From assembly GCA_021776025.1 (NCBI GenBank), contig JAJFGR010000003.1, positions 114,174 through 178,173 on the forward strand: a DNA stretch of 64,000 nt, read 5' to 3'. The stretch is from Alphaproteobacteria bacterium (GTDB lineage: Bacteria; Pseudomonadota; Alphaproteobacteria; Micavibrionales; Micavibrionaceae). Positions 46,203 through 54,977 of this stretch are shown one piece after another (position 1 is the stretch's first letter; each line of letters opens with the position of its first letter). Position numbers and translations under genes: made by a program. The notes under the pieces were generated by a model, which worked only from the letters and a program-made list of their open reading frames with translations, made no database searches and had not been told where the DNA came from.

Positions 46203-47398
46203 GTTACTGTTCCTCCTGCTGAAATTCCTGAAATATATTCTCCGGTTTTACAGTTATAAGCTGCTACCGTGGATAATGATTGTGAACATTTGGCTTTATT
46301 AGAGCCTATGCCTGACATGCCTTGGCCATCTGTGCAGGCCATGTTTGGATCATCTCCGGCGATGGTTTTAGCCTCAAAACAATCTGTGCCTGTGGGGTCG
46401 CAATATTCCGAAGCGTGCGCCAATCCTGTTTTTGTCGGGTCTAATGTGCTGCGCTCTGCGCGAATGTTACCTACGACATCCAATGCTGATTGGGGATCGG
46501 GGTTTGCCACGCCGATATAGCCAACATCGGTTCCTGTATCGTTCTGGTTTGCGCCCGGTTTCCACATCTTGGTTGGCGTTTGTGCTAGTTCTGTATCCAT
46601 GTTTTTATCAAAGAACCGATCGTCGTAGAAATTCGCCCCGGCAACATCGCCTGTTGCACATGTTGGAAATGTAAAGTTTGCATCATTGTTGCAGTTTTCT
46701 TCATCGAGGGTTGCACCGCCCGCGGGGCAGGCCTGTGCCTGTAGCCCATTTGCGTTATAGGCGCCCACGCCATCACGCCCGTTTGAATAAAACGCGTAAT
46801 GTATGTTTGTTACTGGTGGAGGTTGTGCAACAGTAGGGTCGCAAACTCCATTAGTGAGCGACATTGCCTGTGTAATTGTGATTAAGCCATATCCGCTGTT
46901 AAATGCTCCAAATGGGTCGTTCAATGTGGGGACTGCGAGCAAACTTGATATGGCGTAATTGATTTTATTGCCCCAAGGATCAAGCGCCTCTTTGGGTGTA
47001 AGTTTTAGATCTTTAAACGGCAGTGTTCCAATCCAGACATTATCAACACCAGCGACCGTATCAACATCACGTGCCGGGGCAATGGCAATGTTTGGGTTGT
47101 CAGGAATTGTGGGATCGCAGAGCGAGGGGTCTTCTTCACCATAAAGGGGGCTGGTTTCATTGAGCGTGGGGTCTGCAGGGCAGGGATAGCGACCATTTGT
47201 AAAATAAAACTGGCGAATAGCTTCGTTGGCTTTACCAAAGTTAGTGTCCATGGTCAGAGTTTCTGCAGTGCGGGCGTAATTGTTGTATTGCGCAATCAAA
47301 GGGGCGGTTAATAAACCGATAACCATCAGAGCAATTGCGACATCAATGAGAGTGAAGCCGTCTTCGCTTTTCAGTCTATTTGAAAATGTTTTGCCCAT
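46187..47398 (-). CDS. Large prepilin-like protein, YPCPA/tail-fibre type (first of three)
   Basis: A 403-residue protein opening the minus-strand operon. Prepilin N-terminus SEDG/FTLIDVAIALMVIGLLTAPLIAQY has Asp rather than Glu at +5. The head domain contains GRYPCPADPTL, IGTLPFKDL, PWGNKINYAI and ENCNND. It ends with the fibre-like motif (YIGVANPDPQSALDVVGNIRAE), then CDPTGTDCFEAKTIAG and the cysteine modules CTDGQGMSGIGSNKAKC and CKTGEYISGISAGGTVTC. A CtrA-like box lies about 113 bases upstream of the start. Confidence 0.8.
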   Translation of the reverse strand: MGKTFSNRLKSEDGFTLIDVAIALMVIGLLTAPLIAQYNNYARTAETLTMDTNFGKANEAIRQFYFTNGRYPCPADPTLNETSPLYGEEDPSLCDPTIPDNPNIAIAPARDVDTVAGVDNVWIGTLPFKDLKLTPKEALDPWGNKINYAISSLLAVPTLNDPFGAFNSGYGLITITQAMSLTNGVCDPTVAQPPPVTNIHYAFYSNGRDGVGAYNANGLQAQACPAGGATLDEENCNNDANFTFPTCATGDVAGANFYDDRFFDKNMDTELAQTPTKMWKPGANQNDTGTDVGYIGVANPDPQSALDVVGNIRAERSTLDPTKTGLAHASEYCDPTGTDCFEAKTIAGDDPNMACTDGQGMSGIGSNKAKCSQSLSTVAAYNCKTGEYISGISAGGTVTCAKP

Positions 47399-47510
47399 CG
47401 TCTTATCGAACCTTTAATTGCTTTGGAGCATTTGCATCTGATGTTTTTAATTTAGACGCATTATTCCTGCATAAATTTCCTTCCTTCTAATAGAATAGCG
47501 AATTTCTGCT

Positions 47511-47525
47511 TAAAAATTGATTAAA
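47511..47525. promoter_or_regulatory. CtrA-like binding site upstream of the prepilin operon
   Basis: TTAA, seven bases (AAATTGA), TTAA. The surrounding 47399-47704 is AT-rich, so chance is higher here. It is the control region of the operon; no other structure seen. Confidence 0.4.
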
Positions 47526-47704
47526 ATTTTATTTTGATAGGGTGTTTTCTTTTAAGCTTCTGATATTTAAGAGTTTTGTTTTCCATATTTTTACATGTAC
47601 GTATTTGATTTTCTTATCATTTTTTAAAGTGAGGGCTCTTATTTTGCTGTTTTGAGGGGGTTGTACGTGCTTTAAACGATTATATCTACGAAAGTTGTGA
47701 AAAA

Positions 47705-47775
47705 TGGCGGTATAGGGATTGAACCTACGACCCCCTCGATGTCACCGAGGTGCTCTACCGCTGAGCTAACCGCCC
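47705..47775 (-). tRNA. tRNA-Val (anticodon GAC), CCA not encoded
   Basis: Cloverleaf on the minus strand: GGGCGGT acceptor, D arm GCTC-GAGC, anticodon arm CCTCG-GTGACAT-CGAGG with GAC, T arm GTAGG-TTCAATC-CCTAT. The 3' acceptor strand reads ACCGCC followed by A then T. G1 therefore has no C72 partner: either C72 is missing or it is changed to A. D, anticodon and T stems are intact (one G-T pair in the T stem). Confidence 0.85.
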
Positions 47776-47842
47776 CACCGCAGTAGATAAGATTGGATAG
47801 CAATAAAATGGCCAAGCGTGGCTTTTTTAAGCGTTTTATTGT

Positions 47843-48208
47843 TTAAGCGCTCAGCATAGCTTCAACCTGCTCCACCAGATCCTTTAGATGGAATGGTTTG
47901 GACAGGATTTTAGCTTTTTCGTGGTCTATATCCTTGCGGCCAACGGCGACGGCGGCAAAGCCGGTGATGAACATGACTTTCAGCGTAGGTTTAAGTTTTG
48001 TCGCTTTGTCGGAAAGTTCGATACCGTCTATGCCGGGCATGATAATATCTGTGAGCAGCAGGTCGTAGGGCAGCTTGCTAGTTTTGATTTCCTCAAGGGC
48101 GTCTGTGCCGTTATGAACGGCTTTTGTGGTATGACCAGCTTTTTCCAGTGCAAGGCTGAGAAAACTGCACATCGATTGGTCATCTTCTGCGATTAAAATA
48201 TGGGGCAT
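47843..48208 (-). CDS. cpdR: Single-domain response regulator, CpdR-like
   Basis: A 121-residue receiver domain with acidic pocket E8-D9-D10, phospho-acceptor Asp54 in LLLTDIIMPGIDGIEL, Thr82 in MFITGFAAVAVG and Lys104 in ILSKPFHL. The stretch MFITGFAAVA is a strong CpdR signature. Unphosphorylated CpdR delivers ClpXP to the pole to degrade CtrA in Caulobacter. CtrA-like boxes elsewhere in the window fit. Confidence 0.85.
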   Translation of the reverse strand: MPHILIAEDDQSMCSFLSLALEKAGHTTKAVHNGTDALEEIKTSKLPYDLLLTDIIMPGIDGIELSDKATKLKPTLKVMFITGFAAVAVGRKDIDHEKAKILSKPFHLKDLVEQVEAMLSA

Positions 48209-48224
48209 GGTGTTTTCTATCGGT

Positions 48225-49268
48225 TTATTTGGCTTTGTTCAACAGGCCGTTTTCATACTGTCGCCCGGCGACTTCCCACGTAAAATGTTTTTTTACATGG
48301 TCGGCGCGCTGTTCGGGCGTGCCTGTGCTCATGGCTTTAGCGGCGGCTTCGGCGAGGTTGTCTTCGTGCAGAGCCCCCAAAAAATCTTCGGTAATGATGT
48401 CTTTTGGACCCGTTACATTGTAAGCCGCCACCGGTATGCCGGAGGCGAGGGCTTCGACTAGCACCATGCCGAAGGTATCGGTGCGGGATGGGAAAACAAA
48501 GAGATCTGCTGAGCGGTAATGCGCGGCTAAATCTTCACCGGTTTTATTGCCAGGAAAATGCGCATCTGGGTATTTTTGTTTTAGTCTTTCGCGGCTTGGG
48601 CCGTCGCCGACAATGATTTTTGAGCCGTCCCATGGCATTTCAAGGAAATCCTCTATGCTTTTTTCAATGGCTATGCGCCCGACATAAAGGGCAATCGGGC
48701 CTTTTAAATCTTTAAATTTTGTTTTTTCGCCGGGCGTGAATAGATTGAGATCGGCCCCGCGCGTTACCCGGTGCATAGGCGTTTTGAAACCCCACTCAGT
48801 AAGGGTATCTTCAAGGCTCTGTGTTGCGAGCATTATGGCGCTGGAGGGCTCATGAAATTTCCGCACATATTTTATACCCTGTTTATGCGTGAAGTTGTAA
48901 AGCGGGGGCATAAATTTTGCGACGCGTTTGGCCACGTAATCAGGAAACAACGTATGAAAAGCCGTTGAGAATGGTCGCTGATGTTTTACGCAATAGCGCC
49001 GGGCCGACCAACCCAACGGACCTTCGGTCGAGATATGGATGCAATCTGGTTTATGGTCTTCAATGATGCGTTTAAGACGCTGATAAGGGGCAATGGCTAG
49101 CTTAATTTCTGAATAACCCAGCATAGGCAGGCGTAGGGGAAAATCGCTGGGGCTTACTACGTGCACCTCATGGCCCAGTTTTTGCAATTCCTCACTAAGA
49201 TGTTCATAGGTTCGAACGACGCCATTGATTTGCGGGAACCATGCGTCTGTGATGATGAGAAGTTTCAT
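48225..49268 (-). CDS. Glycosyltransferase family 4, mannosyltransferase-like
   Basis: A 347-residue GT-B enzyme. N-terminal LIITDAWFPQINGVVRTYEHL, donor-site ALYVGRIAIEKSIEDFLE and VGDGPSRERL, and the E-x7-E region FPSRTDTFGMVLVEALASGIPVAAYNVTGPKDII. This resembles bacterial GDP-mannose:lipid or phosphatidylinositol-type mannosyltransferases, often linked to glycolipid synthesis. It is 16 bases from cpdR in the same direction. Acceptor unknown. Confidence 0.88.
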   Translation of the reverse strand: MKLLIITDAWFPQINGVVRTYEHLSEELQKLGHEVHVVSPSDFPLRLPMLGYSEIKLAIAPYQRLKRIIEDHKPDCIHISTEGPLGWSARRYCVKHQRPFSTAFHTLFPDYVAKRVAKFMPPLYNFTHKQGIKYVRKFHEPSSAIMLATQSLEDTLTEWGFKTPMHRVTRGADLNLFTPGEKTKFKDLKGPIALYVGRIAIEKSIEDFLEMPWDGSKIIVGDGPSRERLKQKYPDAHFPGNKTGEDLAAHYRSADLFVFPSRTDTFGMVLVEALASGIPVAAYNVTGPKDIITEDFLGALHEDNLAEAAAKAMSTGTPEQRADHVKKHFTWEVAGRQYENGLLNKAK

Positions 49269-49370
49269 GCGTTTAAGAACTGATTATTTTGTTTAAGACA
49301 TGCCTTAAGCAGCATAGACTTTTCTTAGCGTCAATCTTACAGTGTATAAGACAGGTTCACCAAAGAATTC

Positions 49371-50711
49371 ATGATGATGATTAACAGATTTTGGCTTTTT
49401 GTATTTTTTGTTGCGGTTTTAGCGGTTCCCGCTCAGACGCACGCGCAAAATTGTGATGTGCAGGCCGAAGCAATTGTGAAGCTGCGCCCACCGGCCTTTG
49501 GCTCCTATAATGTTTGGGACACGGTGCATGGGGAAGTTGAAACACATGAGCGTTTTAAAGATGGAATGTTGCTGGATAATGGCAATATTCTTACTGTGGG
49601 TGAGCGTATTGATCCCGACAAAGGTGATAAGGCCTCGCTGATTTTTATCGAGATTGGGCGTAATGGCCGGGTTTTGTGGGAAAAACAGCACGATATGCCC
49701 AAAACTGCCGATATTGTAAAGCTTGAGCCGCATGATAAAGGCGTGATGGTTTTGGCGAATATTACGCCGTCTAAAGGACGACGTTATATCTGGATGGGGT
49801 TTTTCGATCTCACCGGAGAAAAGCTTTCAGAAAAAACACTTAAGAAGAGCAAAGAGGAATTGGTTGCTCATGATGTAGAGCGTAGCCATAGCGGTAAGTC
49901 TTATGTCTTGGCGGTATCATCGCGCGCGGCGAATTCGGAGCTGCCGGGCTGGTCCACGCTTTATCGTTTAAATCCTAAAGGTGGGGTGATGTCTGACAAG
50001 GCCTTTGTGATTGGCGCCGAAAATGCGATGCAAGATTTACACGTCATGGAGAACGGCGATGTAATGGCCGTTGGCGGGGTGGATGATGCAAACGGCCGCA
50101 AAACCGGTTGGGCTATGCGGCTGGATGAAAGTTTGCGCATGGTTTGGCAAAAACCTTATCCGCGCGGTGCGGCGGCGGAGATGGTGAAAGTTCTTCCTTT
50201 AGCAAAGGGTTATGTGGTTGCGGCGGGTACGGCGCTCCCTGCAGGAACAGGTAATCGTGCGGGATGGGTTATGGCGTTTGATGAAAGTAATGGCAATGTC
50301 GCTTGGCAGCGTTATTTTTCGGGTGATCTGCATTTTGATGCGCGTGATTTGCTGGTTAGTGAAGATCATATGGTTAGCGTTTTGATGGATGGTAATGTGT
50401 CGAAAGATTCTGAAGTGGATGAGCATGTCAGGCTTTTGACACTTAATCCGCGTGGCACTGTGTTTGTGAGTAATGCCTTTTTTAATGGCAAGGGCGTTGA
50501 TGCGTTTAAGATGTCCCGGAATGCACACCGGGAGCGGCTGATTTTTGGAGAAACGCGCTTAGAGCATGTCATTGAAATAGAGGGGCCTATGGAAGAGGGC
50601 GGGGAGCCTGAGGTTGAGGTTCTTAGCGATTCTGAAGGATGGGTGCTGACGGCGCCCCGGGTGGATTCTTATGATGACCCTTGCAAACCTGTACAGCGAG
50701 AATTCCCTTAA
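49371..50711 (+). CDS. Secreted protein with beta-propeller-like repeats
   Basis: A 446-residue protein with a signal peptide (FWLFVFFVAVLAVPAQTHA). The mature part has repeating blocks of the form DGxxLxxGxxxxxxxxxGxxxxIxxDxxGxxxWxK (GRNGRVLWEKQ, MDESLRMVWQKPY, FDESNGNVAWQRYF). These suggest a PQQ-like or other beta-propeller fold. No catalytic motif. The stop TAA shares a base with the rluD start. Confidence 0.7.
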   Translation: MMMINRFWLFVFFVAVLAVPAQTHAQNCDVQAEAIVKLRPPAFGSYNVWDTVHGEVETHERFKDGMLLDNGNILTVGERIDPDKGDKASLIFIEIGRNGRVLWEKQHDMPKTADIVKLEPHDKGVMVLANITPSKGRRYIWMGFFDLTGEKLSEKTLKKSKEELVAHDVERSHSGKSYVLAVSSRAANSELPGWSTLYRLNPKGGVMSDKAFVIGAENAMQDLHVMENGDVMAVGGVDDANGRKTGWAMRLDESLRMVWQKPYPRGAAAEMVKVLPLAKGYVVAAGTALPAGTGNRAGWVMAFDESNGNVAWQRYFSGDLHFDARDLLVSEDHMVSVLMDGNVSKDSEVDEHVRLLTLNPRGTVFVSNAFFNGKGVDAFKMSRNAHRERLIFGETRLEHVIEIEGPMEEGGEPEVEVLSDSEGWVLTAPRVDSYDDPCKPVQREFP

Positions 50712-51703
50712 TGGCTGAGCATGAAGCTGAAGCGTTAGAAACGCTGCGCTTTGTTGTGGAAGAGGCGCAGACGGGTTTGCGGCTTGATAAAGCGCTCGCG
50801 CTTTTATCTCCTGATTTTTCACGTTCACGTTTGCAAGGGCTCATTCAGGGCGGTGCGTTGCAACTGAATGGTTTGCCATGTTCCGATACATCACGGAAAG
50901 TTGCCAAAGGTCATGTGATTGAGCTCATTATTCCGCCGCTTGAGTCGGCAGAGCCTGAACCTGAAAATATTTCCCTCGATATTGTTTATGAAGACGAGCA
51001 TTTGTTGGTGATCAATAAACAGACAGGTTTGGTTGTGCATCCCGGGGCCGGGAATTGGTCGGGTACTTTGGTGAATGCCTTGCTGTATCATTGTGGCGAT
51101 GAACTATCCGGCATAGGGGGAGTGATGCGCCCGGGGATTGTTCACCGCCTTGATAAAGAAACGACCGGGCTCATGGTGGTGGCAAAACATGACAAAGCAC
51201 ATAAAGGACTATCTGCGCAGTTGGAAGATCGATCCTTAAGCCGGGTTTATGAAGCGCTGGTTTTAAAAGTGCCGACGCCGCCGAAAGGAACCATTGATAT
51301 GGCGCTGGGGCGCGATAAACGCAATCGTTTGAAAATGGCGATTAAGGTGAAAGGCGGAAAAGAGGCGCGCACGCATTATCTGGTGAAGCAGACCTATAAG
51401 GAAGCATTGGCATTGGTTGAGTGTAAGCTTGAGAGCGGGCGCACCCATCAGATCCGTGTGCATATGCAAGCGATCAAGCATCCTTTAATAGGCGACCCCT
51501 TATACGGGCCGCAGGATACCGCTGTGCGCGGGGCATTGAAAAGGGCGGATTATGAGCCGGAAATAGCTGAAGAACTCCTTGCTTTCTCCCGTCAGGCCCT
51601 GCATGCGAAGGCGCTCTCATTTATTCACCCTATAGCTGAAAAAACGATGGGTTTTGATAGTGAGCGCCCCGATGATTTTTCTAAGTTGTTGAAATTATTG
51701 TAA
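50711..51703 (+). CDS. rluD: Pseudouridine synthase, RluD family
   Basis: A 330-residue RluA-type enzyme making pseudouridines in 23S rRNA. S4 domain GLRLDKALALLSPDFSRSRLQGLI near the start. The catalytic Asp148 lies in IVHRLDKETTGLMVVAKH, with LVVHPGAG, ESGRTHQIRVHM and HPLIGDPLYG also visible. The ATG at 50711 overlaps the previous stop (TAATG). Start 10 codons earlier would lie in the previous gene. Confidence 0.92.
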   Translation: MAEHEAEALETLRFVVEEAQTGLRLDKALALLSPDFSRSRLQGLIQGGALQLNGLPCSDTSRKVAKGHVIELIIPPLESAEPEPENISLDIVYEDEHLLVINKQTGLVVHPGAGNWSGTLVNALLYHCGDELSGIGGVMRPGIVHRLDKETTGLMVVAKHDKAHKGLSAQLEDRSLSRVYEALVLKVPTPPKGTIDMALGRDKRNRLKMAIKVKGGKEARTHYLVKQTYKEALALVECKLESGRTHQIRVHMQAIKHPLIGDPLYGPQDTAVRGALKRADYEPEIAEELLAFSRQALHAKALSFIHPIAEKTMGFDSERPDDFSKLLKLL

Positions 51704-51799
51704 AAATAAAAAAGTACATACAATTTTAGATAAAATACTTGTATTTACATAAAACTGCATGTATTCTAAAGATATAAGGTCAGTGCGATAAAAACGACT

Positions 51800-52021
51800 T
51801 TAAATCGGGGGAGGGCAACCCCCTGATTATAAGAAAAGACATAAAAGACAAGATTTTAGTGAGCACGGAATAAACGGGCAAACGAGCGGTAAAAATTAAG
51901 ATTACTAAGGCGACAATTACTGATCTCCTTTAAGACTACTACAATCAGTAATTTATTTTTTAAGACTACTTCATCCGATCTGGTACTACAAATCCGCTCC
52001 CTTCGGGGGGCGGTTTTCTTT
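51800..52021 (+). ncRNA. Candidate small RNA in the rluD-52101 gap
   Basis: No ORF of substance lies in 51704-52100. The region holds a hairpin AATC-GGGGG-loop-CCCCC-T-GATT (51803-51828), a 9-bp hairpin ATTACTGAT/ATCAGTAAT (51916-51952) followed by a T-rich run, a 12-base direct repeat TTTAAGACTACT (51929-51940 and 51959-51970) and a strong terminator at 51994-52021. That layout fits a structured small RNA, or a processed leader. No family recognised. Confidence 0.35.
51994..52021 (+). terminator. Rho-independent terminator
   Basis: CCGCTCCC, loop TTC, GGGGGGCGG, then TTTTCTTTT: a stem of eight pairs with one T-G pair. Confidence 0.82.
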
Positions 52022-52100
52022 TATCTTTAATTGCCATAACAATTGATAGGTTTGATAAAAATGTGTCATAACGCAGAATCTTTAAAAAGGAGTTTCTGTA

Positions 52101-52681
52101 ATGAGTAACAATATAACAGCCATTAGCTTTGACAAGAGAACCTTTAGGTTTTCACCATTCACTCAACACGAAGATGTTTCATTTGGTGAAGGCGCAACAG
52201 TTATGCTTTACGATGATTCTCTAGCTCCTGAACGTGGTAGCAACGTTCTTAAATTGCCGGAAAAATTTAGAGCTGCTGCGCAGAATACAGACAAAATCAG
52301 TATTCTCTATGTTGCATTAAGTGGATTAAGAGCAGACCCAAATATTGATTTCACTGTAGAGGGTCAAAAGGTTTCGGTTCGTGCTGCTGATTACCTCAAG
52401 GGATACGGATATTTCCTAAAAAACGCTCCCAACAGAAGAGCGCATGAAGTTAGAAAAAGACCCTTATGCATTGGGCAGTTACGACAAAAAATGGAGTGTT
52501 GCATTTTTTAGAGAAAAACTCTCAGACTTGGTTAAAGAGGATGCTTCAGACGAATTATTTCAATGTTTATAGAGGGCTAGATAACGTCATGGGAGACCTA
52601 CAAAGAATATCAATTTTGTATTCAGCGAATGACAGAGATAAAAAACGGCATGGTAGCTTCGATATTAAAGGTCAAGGCTAA
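52101..52681 (+). pseudogene. Frameshifted gene of unknown function
   Basis: ATG at 52101 follows AAGGAG and the frame encodes a normal-looking protein to about residue 112 (KGYGYFLKNAP). The frame then loses sense and a sensible sequence continues in the +1 frame (MKLEKDPYALGSYDKKWSVAFFREKL, then SDLVKEDASDELFQ). After the TAG at 52570 a further sensible stretch continues in the next frame (YRGLDNVMGDLQRISILYSAND to GQG) with a TAA at 52679-52681. Two 1-base insertions would explain this. The rebuilt protein would be about 192 aa; no family recognised. Confidence 0.55.
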
Positions 52682-52886
52682 CTTGGTTTCCAACAACTTA
52701 TTTTGCCCATAGGCTTAAAACCGTTTTGGGAGCCAAAACGCTGTGTGAAATGAATCATTCCTCTTCAGTTTTGTGAAGATACGGCTGTATGTCAAAGATT
52801 CAAAAGGTTTGCATCAATAAAAGAAGTACATAAAAATAAACCCAAGGTTGTATTGTTTCAGCTTTGTTTCTTGTTTGGGGTTTTAT

Positions 52887-54977
52887 GTGTTCACACAGCT
52901 ATACTTTTGTATAAGCATTGTTACCGTTACTCTAGTGGCTTCCATAGCTGTAGCGGCTGTGGTTGTGGTGCGTGAGAAGCGCAGAAATAAAAGCTATATT
53001 CGGGCACTTGAGCAAGCCTCAGATTTTACAGGAAATGGTCTGATATTCTTTAATGAAAGTGACAAGCTGATGAGTGTAAACGCTCAGGCACGTGATTTTT
53101 TGCAGGATATTTTTGTAGTTTTAGATAGTGAAGTCTCTTTACCGGCGCTGCTTGATAGTTTATTTGATCATGCCGTTGATTGCGATCAAAGTCTATTGAA
53201 TGCTCTTGGGCGCTCTGCTGAAAAACTAAACACTATTGGTTTTCGTGAAGTTATTATGGCCTCGCGCGAGCGTCTTTGTCTTATCGAAGCCCAAAAAATT
53301 CCAGATGTTGGGACAAATATTATTCTTATAGATGTTGGTGATATAAAGCACCAAGAGGAATTGCTGCTGCGCCTTAGTCAATATAATCACGAGCTTGATC
53401 AAGCTATACAAGTGGCGACAAGCGGCATTGTTATCGCTAAGCCTGATGAAAAAGGTCAAAATTATACTGTGTCATTTGCGAATAACGCCTTTTGTAAAAT
53501 TTTTGAACTTAAGGACGGTGAAATCATTGGTCAGGATTTGGTCGAAATTTTTGAAGATATACATGATCCGCAAGCACTTAGAAAAATCAAAAAAATTGGG
53601 ATAGAGCAGGAAACTGGAAATGTTGAGTTATGCCGCAAGCCTTCTGAAGGCGGTGAGCACTGGTATGATCTGAAGCTTACGCCTCTGAAGGATTACTCAG
53701 GGCGTTTGGAGCTTTTTGTTGGCATTATAAATGAGACAACTGAGTCTAAAATTCACGCGGCAGAGTCGTCGAAAGCACAAAGGCTGGAGGCGCTGGGGCA
53801 ATTGGCGGCCGGCGTTGCCCATGATTTTAACAATGTTCTGTCGATTATAGATGGGTATGCGCGGATTTCAGCGCGTAATATTGAGAATAAAGAGCAAGCT
53901 ATTGATAATCTTGAGCACATTCGAACGGCTTCGAAACGTGGGGCTAGTTTGATTAAGCAGATGTTGACATTTAGCCATCATGAAATCGTGGATCTCACTG
54001 TTGTTAATTTAGGCGAAATGATGCGCGAGCAGGACATGCTTTTAAAGCCGCTTTTGGGGGCGTCTGTAAATTGCGAATTGCTTGTTGATGATGATGAAAT
54101 GTATGTCGAGTGTCCGGCTGAGAACATTACGCAGATTTTGATGAATCTGGTTGTTAATGCTCGAGATGCTATGCCGAATGGTGGAGAGTTGCGGGTTGAG
54201 AACTCTGTTTGCGCTCAAGAGGCGTTGCCTGAAATTTTGAAAAAGCAGGGCGATGATATTCGATATGCTTCAATTCTGGTGTCCGATACGGGATCAGGTA
54301 TGCCAATAGAGGTGCTTGATCGCGTTTTTGAACCGTTTTTTACGACGAAAGATCAGGGGAAAGGCACAGGGCTTGGTTTGTCCATGGTGTATGGTTTGGT
54401 GAAACAAATAGGCGGCCATATTGATGTGCGCTCTGCTCCTGATCAAGGCACGGAAATTAAAGTTTTTATGCCTCTAACCACTAAAGTACCGAAAAAACTG
54501 AGCGGGTCGGCTGATGAACTGGGCTCTATTCGTTTTGATGGTTATACATTTTTAGTGGCTGAGGATGAACCTGATCTGCTTTTCCTGATTTGCGAGATGT
54601 TGGAAGATTTAGGCGTGAATGTTATACGCGCGAGCAATGGGGATGAAGCGCTGGCTTTACAAGATGATTACGAAGGCCAAATTGATCTTTTGCTAACCGA
54701 TGTTGTTATGCCTGAGCTTAACGGTCCTGATTTGGCCGAAATGATCGCGGCATTGCATCCAAGCATCGGCATTATTTTTATGAGCGGTTATCCTGATAAA
54801 GGTCAAGCCGCGTCTGTGGCTATGCCTAAGGATTCTGTCTTTGTTCCAAAACCTGTTGATTATGGCGCTCTTATCCATGTGATTTACGACAAGTTGCGAG
54901 GTCAGAATGGGACTAAAAGTGTTTCGCATTGGGAGAGTAAGGACAAAGAACAGAATATGGAAGGGGTAAAAACATGA
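52887..54977 (+). CDS. Hybrid sensor histidine kinase, CckA-like
   Basis: About 696 aa from GTG at 52887 (GGGG 6 bases upstream); a TTG at 52848 is an alternative start. One membrane segment (ISIVTVTLVASIAVAAVVVV), then one or two PAS-like domains (about 180-300), HisKA with the H box LGQLAAGVAHDFNNVLSIIDGY, and HATPase with NLVVNARDAMPNGG, DTGSGMP and GKGTGLGLSMVYGLVKQ. A C-terminal receiver has VAEDEPD, the phospho-acceptor in LLLTDVVMPELNGPDL, and FMSGYPDKG. CckA-type kinases control CtrA and CpdR through a phosphotransferase. Overlaps the next gene (ATGA). Confidence 0.85.
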   Translation: MFTQLYFCISIVTVTLVASIAVAAVVVVREKRRNKSYIRALEQASDFTGNGLIFFNESDKLMSVNAQARDFLQDIFVVLDSEVSLPALLDSLFDHAVDCDQSLLNALGRSAEKLNTIGFREVIMASRERLCLIEAQKIPDVGTNIILIDVGDIKHQEELLLRLSQYNHELDQAIQVATSGIVIAKPDEKGQNYTVSFANNAFCKIFELKDGEIIGQDLVEIFEDIHDPQALRKIKKIGIEQETGNVELCRKPSEGGEHWYDLKLTPLKDYSGRLELFVGIINETTESKIHAAESSKAQRLEALGQLAAGVAHDFNNVLSIIDGYARISARNIENKEQAIDNLEHIRTASKRGASLIKQMLTFSHHEIVDLTVVNLGEMMREQDMLLKPLLGASVNCELLVDDDEMYVECPAENITQILMNLVVNARDAMPNGGELRVENSVCAQEALPEILKKQGDDIRYASILVSDTGSGMPIEVLDRVFEPFFTTKDQGKGTGLGLSMVYGLVKQIGGHIDVRSAPDQGTEIKVFMPLTTKVPKKLSGSADELGSIRFDGYTFLVAEDEPDLLFLICEMLEDLGVNVIRASNGDEALALQDDYEGQIDLLLTDVVMPELNGPDLAEMIAALHPSIGIIFMSGYPDKGQAASVAMPKDSVFVPKPVDYGALIHVIYDKLRGQNGTKSVSHWESKDKEQNMEGVKT

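Noticed and set aside
49300..49320. CtrA box between the glycosyltransferase and the secreted protein
   Set aside because: TTAA-N8-TTAA; the spacing is one base too long.
52430..52570. Programmed ribosomal frameshift in the gene at 52101
   Set aside because: No slippery heptamer with a following structure is evident, and two shifts would be needed.
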